DNA from: CAYMJK01 sp043101635
Lineage (GTDB): Bacteria; Planctomycetota; Phycisphaerae; Phycisphaerales; UBA1924
NCBI GenBank assembly: GCA_043101635.1
Contig: JBICIE010000206.1
Coordinates: forward strand, 1-32,090
DNA length: 32,090 bases
Reading direction: 5' to 3'
A program made the translations under genes and the position numbers. Below the pieces are notes generated by a model. It saw nothing but the letters and a program-made list of their open reading frames with translations. It did no database searches and had not been told where the DNA came from. This document shows, one piece after another, positions 28,331 through 32,090 of this stretch. Each line of letters starts with the position of its first letter. Position 1 is the stretch's first letter.

Positions 28331-29176
28331 ATGCATGACACAAGCCGCATTCGCCCGAGCATTGATGTGGAGCAGATGGCGACCTCGCACGCGGCCATCA
28401 TCGGCGGCGCCGGCGGTCTGGCCACCGACCTGGTGCGGTGCGGCCTCGGCCGGCTCACGCTGATCGACTTCGACCGCATCGATTCCAGCAATCCCGCCCG
28501 CCAGGACTTCCCGCACACCCAGATCCGTCGGCTCAAGGTCGAGTACGTGCGGGACTGGGCCCGCTCCATCAACCCGGATGTCCAGGTCGACATCCTGCCC
28601 CGCGACTTCTGCGAGCTGAGCGAGGAGGAGATGGGCGCCATCCTGGGACCGGCGGACCTCCTGATCAACGCCACCGACTCGTTCGCGGCCTCCGCCCGCG
28701 GCAACAAGGAGGCCTTGCGACTCGGGCTGGACTCCATCTGGATCGGCATGTACGCCGGAGGCCGTGCCGGCGAGATCGTCTTCTCTGACAGCCAGCGGAC
28801 GCTGGCCTGCTACCGCTGCATCTGCGACAGCCGCTACCGGGCCTTCGAGGAGGGCCATCCACCCGCCAGTTCCGTCGGCGGGACGATCCTGGATCTGCGA
28901 CTGGTCGACGCCATCGCAGGCCAGATCGCCATCGGCCTCCTGACCCGGGGGGCCGCCAACCGCTTCGGCCGGCTCATCGACGGACTCGGGGCGCGCAACC
29001 TGATCCAGGTCAAGATCGACCCGGGCTACACCCTCAACGGCCGCGACCCCTTCACCGAGCGCCTGGGCGCCAGCCCGGCCCACTTCTCGTTCACCTCGAT
29101 GGCGCTGGAGATGACCCCGGACCCCGAGTGCCCGGACTGCGCAGCGGTGCGCCAGGAAGCGGGAGCTCACCCGTGA
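28331..29176 (+). CDS. ThiF/E1-like adenylating enzyme
   Basis: A 281-residue E1-like protein. It begins with about 20 residues, then AAIIGGAGGLATDLVRCGLGRLTLIDFDRID (21-51; GGAGG nucleotide loop, Asp46 and Asp48), SSNPARQDF with Arg57-Gln58, the RLKVEYVRDWARSINPDVQVD helix-strand, LINATDSF with Asp116, and zinc-type cysteines Cys160-x2-Cys163-x-Cys165 (CYRCIC) plus Cys267-x2-Cys270 (CPDC). ThiF/MoeB/E1 enzymes adenylate the C-terminus of a ubiquitin-like or peptide substrate; this one is compact, without an extra rhodanese or UFD domain. ATG 28331 has GGAG 7 bases upstream. The stop overlaps the next start (GTGA). I am sure of the superfamily, less so of the substrate. Confidence 0.9.
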   Translation: MHDTSRIRPSIDVEQMATSHAAIIGGAGGLATDLVRCGLGRLTLIDFDRIDSSNPARQDFPHTQIRRLKVEYVRDWARSINPDVQVDILPRDFCELSEEEMGAILGPADLLINATDSFAASARGNKEALRLGLDSIWIGMYAGGRAGEIVFSDSQRTLACYRCICDSRYRAFEEGHPPASSVGGTILDLRLVDAIAGQIAIGLLTRGAANRFGRLIDGLGARNLIQVKIDPGYTLNGRDPFTERLGASPAHFSFTSMALEMTPDPECPDCAAVRQEAGAHP

Positions 29177-29697
29177 GGCGGATCACCCAGGACCTGGCCA
29201 CGACCGATGGAGGGGGCCGCACCCTGGCCCGCAGCACCGAGAGCCTTCTCGACGACGGACTTGGCCGGCTGCGGGTGGTGCGTCGCCAGCGGGCCGGACG
29301 CTGCCCGACGTGCCGGGTTCCCCTGCTCGAAGTCACCCAGCTGCGCGGCCGCTGCGAGTCCTGCGGCCGCGGGCTCTTGTGCGAGCACTGCGCCTCGCAC
29401 TGCCGCCTGTGCGCCCGGCGCCTGTGCCCGGCCTGCAAGGTCGGATCCGCCGGGGTCATCAACGCCTCGGTCTGTCTGCGGTGCGGCCAGCGGCTCGCGA
29501 TCCGCCAGGCGTTCGAGGACCGGATGCGGATAGCCCAGATGTCTCTGGCCAGCCAGCGGATGCGGGAAGCCAGCGGCCTCCGTCGGCGAGCCATGGCCCT
29601 GCAGCTCGCCAGGGCGCGGGCCGCGCACAACATGGCGATGCTCCGGCTCTTGTGGGCCAGAACCGGGAGGCCGATCCGTGCGCGCTGGCGACTGTGA
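29173..29697 (+). CDS. RING-like zinc-binding protein, candidate E3
   Basis: A 174-residue protein from GTG 29173, overlapping the E1-like stop. It contains twelve cysteines plus His76 in ordered pairs: C44..C47, C61..C64, C70..C73, H76-C77..C80, C85..C88, C101..C104. The core CESCGRGLLCEHCASHCRLC and RRLCPACK resembles a cross-braced or treble-clef zinc module such as RING. A basic, Met/Ala/Arg-rich helical C-terminus (residues 110-174) follows. In its context it could bring the E2-like protein to targets. RING, B-box or plain zinc ribbon cannot be told apart by eye. It overlaps the ATPase gene by 20 bases. Confidence 0.7.
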   Translation: MRRITQDLATTDGGGRTLARSTESLLDDGLGRLRVVRRQRAGRCPTCRVPLLEVTQLRGRCESCGRGLLCEHCASHCRLCARRLCPACKVGSAGVINASVCLRCGQRLAIRQAFEDRMRIAQMSLASQRMREASGLRRRAMALQLARARAAHNMAMLRLLWARTGRPIRARWRL

Positions 29698-31996
29698 GCA
29701 GATCGTCGCCGAGAGTGGCTTCCGGTGGATCGGGAGCCTGGGCTATGGGCTGCCGTTGGGGCTTTGGTGGCTCGAGCAGGCCAAGGTCTCGCTGATCACG
29801 CTGGATCTCGGCGAGGCGATCCTGGTCAAGGGGACCAAGTCGTACCACCTGCGAGCGATATCCGAAGAGGGCCAGACCTGGGCCCGCGACATCGGCGGGT
29901 TGCACGACTACCTGGAGACCCACTTCCCGGAAGTGCACATCTCGATGTCGTTCTTCCGCGATGTGCCCAAGTCGCTGGCCCGCCGGCACGTCGCCGGCCG
30001 CATGGGCGCAGCGGGACGGGCCATCCCCGACTCAGCTGCCCTTGAGCGTCTTGACGCCCTGATCCAGCAGGCCCGCCGGCGCCGCCGGGCTGACCGTGAC
30101 ATAGCCCGGTTCATCGATCGCGGCTCGAACCTGCTTCGCTCGCATCTGAGCGCCAGCGCCCGGGAAGAGAAGGGACGCCTGCGCAGCCTTGAGCAGGAAG
30201 CGGCCCAGGCGCGGCGGGACCATCAGTTCTACGAGCAGTTGCAGAGCGAGTACCTCGCCAAGGGCTCTGCGCTGTCGCTGACCTTCACGCTGGCTTCCGG
30301 CGTACACCTGGCCAGCAGCGCTGCCGAGCTGCGCGACGCGATCGCGTCGGTGGTCAAGGAGCTGGATGACGCTCATCGCTACCAGGTCCGCCAGAAGCTC
30401 GGGGGCAAGCTGAACATCCAGGTCGAGGAGACAACGGATCCCACGCTCATCTGGCTGGAGCAGTGGATGGGCGGGGCCCTGCCCCCTCGCCAGCTTGAGA
30501 GGCTCAATGCGCCGCAGCAGCTGGCCGCCTCGCTCACAGTAACGCCTGATGAGACGATCACCGTCGAGGGGGTGACGCAGGAGCACGCCAGGCTCGTGCC
30601 CGCCCGCATCGTCTCAGCCTTGGTCCAGCGGCTCGACACAGAGGGAGCCCAGCGTCTCACTGGCGCCCCGGACCCGGCGTCGATGCCGGCGTGGATCGGG
30701 ACACGCCTCGGCTCGGAGGCATGTCGAGCGGTGGTCCCGCTGGCCTCCCTGACCCACGCGTACATCTCCGGCGCCACCGGCTCGGGCAAGAGCTACACCG
30801 CGAGGGTGCTCATCGAGGAGGCGGCGGCCCACGAGTCGCTCGGCATCTTGGTCATCGACCCTCGCAACCAGGCTGCGGGATTGCTCGCTCGCGAGGATCG
30901 ACCGTCCATACTGGAGCGGTACCGCGACTTCCGCATGGACCCCGGCCGAGCAAGGTCGTTCGAGCTTGCGTACCACGCACCTGCTTCGGACTGGGCTGCG
31001 CCGCTGCCTCAAGACCTGGGACAACTGGCGCGGGTGCGCTCGATCGTCAGTCTGAAGGGGCTGGATGAGGCGGATCGGTGCCGCCTGATGGCAGACATCC
31101 TGGATGGGGTCTTCACCGCGATCAGCGCTGAGGAGTCGGACCGACTCAGGCTCCTGGTCGTCGTCGACGAGGCTCAGCTGTTCACCAAGAAGCGCGTCGG
31201 ACAGGAGGCCCGAGCCCAGGCCGAGCGGGCCGAGACAGGCCTCGACCGCATGATGCGCGAGAGCCGCAAGTACGGCTGCTGCGTGATCATCGTCAGCCAG
31301 ACCATCCGGGACTTCTCCCACGGCGCAGCTGCCGTCCGCCAGAACGCCAACACCAAGATCTTCATGCACAACTCCGACCGGGAGGTGGAGTACGCTGCCG
31401 ACTACCTCGGCGACGGCAGGAAGATCCTCCGGCTCAGGCCCGGTGAGGCCATCGTCTGGAACGCGGCCTGGGGCGCAGCCGCGTGCCGGATCAGGCCGCC
31501 GTGGTCCAAGGTGTGGGAGTTCAGCGACGCCGAGACGCGGCGGTTGCTCTCCAGCGACACTCCAACCCGTCCTCTCTCGCAGGAAGCAAGGGAACTGCTG
31601 TCAGCTGTCGCGCAGGCCGAAGAGCCGCTGAACATCACCGAAGCAGGCGAGCTAGCCGGGATCACCAGTAAGCGGCGTCTGGGTCAGCTGATCAAGGAAC
31701 TGGAGCGGGCTGGACGGATACGGACGAGAACGCTGCCACAGCGCGGCAGGCCACGGATCATTCAGTTGATCGCGGACGGAACCGCGGACGCAATGGACTC
31801 GGCCGTGGACGAAGATGGCCTCGATCCGAATCACGGACGCAACCAGAACGGCCACTCTGCCGCGCCAGCCCAGTTGCGACTTCGTCCGGGTCGCTCGGGA
31901 ACCGACATTCAGTCCGCGCAGACCACGGCCCCTGATCTGCACCCGAGCGAGCAAGAACCAGCGGCGTCGCGCGACGCTCAGGAGCACACACCGTGA
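29678..31996 (+). CDS. HerA/FtsK-like P-loop ATPase with C-terminal winged helix
   Basis: A 772-residue protein, GTG 29678 (GGGAGG 7 bases upstream), overlapping the zinc-protein gene by 20 bases. Residues 1-340 are an unrecognised N-terminal region with coiled-coil-like stretches around 120-190. The motor has Walker A GATGSGKS (365-372), ILVIDPRNQ, Walker B LLVVVDEAQLF (492-502) and late motifs VIIVSQTIRDFS and RQNANTKIFMHN, as in HerA/VirD4/FtsK-like ATPases. Residues ~633-700 (NITEAGELAGITSKRRLGQLIKELERAGRIRTR) are a winged helix; the last 70 residues look disordered. It likely pumps or remodels DNA (or protein) in a hexamer. It overlaps the following gene by GTGA. Its coupling to E1/E2/JAMM genes is the notable point. 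Confidence 0.85.
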   Translation: MRAGDCEQIVAESGFRWIGSLGYGLPLGLWWLEQAKVSLITLDLGEAILVKGTKSYHLRAISEEGQTWARDIGGLHDYLETHFPEVHISMSFFRDVPKSLARRHVAGRMGAAGRAIPDSAALERLDALIQQARRRRRADRDIARFIDRGSNLLRSHLSASAREEKGRLRSLEQEAAQARRDHQFYEQLQSEYLAKGSALSLTFTLASGVHLASSAAELRDAIASVVKELDDAHRYQVRQKLGGKLNIQVEETTDPTLIWLEQWMGGALPPRQLERLNAPQQLAASLTVTPDETITVEGVTQEHARLVPARIVSALVQRLDTEGAQRLTGAPDPASMPAWIGTRLGSEACRAVVPLASLTHAYISGATGSGKSYTARVLIEEAAAHESLGILVIDPRNQAAGLLAREDRPSILERYRDFRMDPGRARSFELAYHAPASDWAAPLPQDLGQLARVRSIVSLKGLDEADRCRLMADILDGVFTAISAEESDRLRLLVVVDEAQLFTKKRVGQEARAQAERAETGLDRMMRESRKYGCCVIIVSQTIRDFSHGAAAVRQNANTKIFMHNSDREVEYAADYLGDGRKILRLRPGEAIVWNAAWGAAACRIRPPWSKVWEFSDAETRRLLSSDTPTRPLSQEARELLSAVAQAEEPLNITEAGELAGITSKRRLGQLIKELERAGRIRTRTLPQRGRPRIIQLIADGTADAMDSAVDEDGLDPNHGRNQNGHSAAPAQLRLRPGRSGTDIQSAQTTAPDLHPSEQEPAASRDAQEHTP

Positions 31997-32090
31997 AGGA
32001 ACAGACCAGCGAGGAGATCCGCACCGCCATCGACTGCGACAAGTACCCGGCGATCCTCAGCGCCGCCCAGGCCGCGGAGTTGCTCGGCGT
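31993..32090 (+). CDS. HTH protein, 3' cut by window edge
   Basis: GTG 31993 overlaps the ATPase stop (GTGA), so it belongs to the same operon. The 32 visible residues, ending PAILSAAQAAELLGV, look like the start of a helix-turn-helix of the excisionase/MerR kind ('T..EAA..LGVS'). Nothing more can be said from the fragment. Such a gene would fit a mobile element or an autoregulated operon. Confidence 0.5.
   Translation, partial: MKEQTSEEIRTAIDCDKYPAILSAAQAAELLG

Noticed and set aside
1..32090. CRISPR arrays, tRNA or rRNA genes, insertion-sequence transposases
   Set aside because: Scanned by eye on both strands; no regularly spaced direct repeats, no tRNA-like cloverleaf with T-loop, and no transposase motif in any plausible ORF. 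Faint tRNA-like bits near 23800 do not fold into a tRNA.

Overview
The window is GC-rich and mostly looks like the chromosome of a member of the Planctomycetota, probably class Phycisphaerae. The main evidence is four genes whose products end in the paired 'D-C-D ... LFDFLCFQN ... FA.GCP' repeats (GC-type dockerin), an RHS-tip fragment with an acidic DxDGD linker, a DUF6429 protein and Zn-ribbon motifs of the C..CGY.L.GL...RCPECG type. This placement is inference from protein style; no rRNA or tRNA gene was seen.

Left part (1-21314) is core metabolism mixed with secreted proteins. It holds a 5'-truncated nadA, a sucD-like succinyl-CoA ligase alpha subunit, a membrane protein, rtcB, a DUF6429 gene, hisS, a block of three minus-strand dockerin genes (one a metallopeptidase), a TPR-like gene, a SYLF lipoprotein, nuoG, a hicA-hicB pair, the two reverse-transsulfuration enzymes (cystathionine beta-synthase and a gamma-lyase/synthase) flanking a small RHH antitoxin-like gene, a probable PPi-dependent phosphofructokinase, a large pentapeptide-repeat protein and a fourth dockerin gene. 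Several of the housekeeping genes have a TANNNT box 5-6 bases before the start codon, suggesting leaderless mRNAs. The metallopeptidase gene carries three 11-bp tandem repeats in its signal-peptide codons, which put its best start codon out of frame.

Middle part (21315-26350) is accessory and visibly less GC-biased. It contains an orphan RHS C-terminal tip fused to an ATP23-like (peptidase M76) HELIH domain, an overlapping membrane/Zn-ribbon gene that is a candidate immunity gene, a structured-looking leader before a small gene with a clear terminator, and an unrecognised 96-aa/488-aa gene pair converging on an unrecognised minus-strand ORF.

Right part (26352-32090) is a tightly packed plus-strand operon and the most interesting part. 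In order it has an unrecognised 143-aa protein, a sigma-region-4-like HTH protein, a 38-aa peptide with two copies of GEI.PG.F, a very small E2-like protein with an HPN-like/ICF cysteine motif, a JAMM (JAB) isopeptidase with a perfect H.H-x7-S..D motif, a ThiF/E1-like activating enzyme, a 12-cysteine RING-like protein, a HerA/FtsK-like ATPase with a C-terminal winged helix, and the start of an HTH gene. Most of the last genes overlap by GTGA or longer. Together they encode what looks like a complete minimal ubiquitin-like activation, conjugation and deconjugation set tied to a DNA- or protein-pumping ATPase. No classical beta-grasp ubiquitin-like protein is visible, so the 38-aa peptide is a candidate substrate or modifier.
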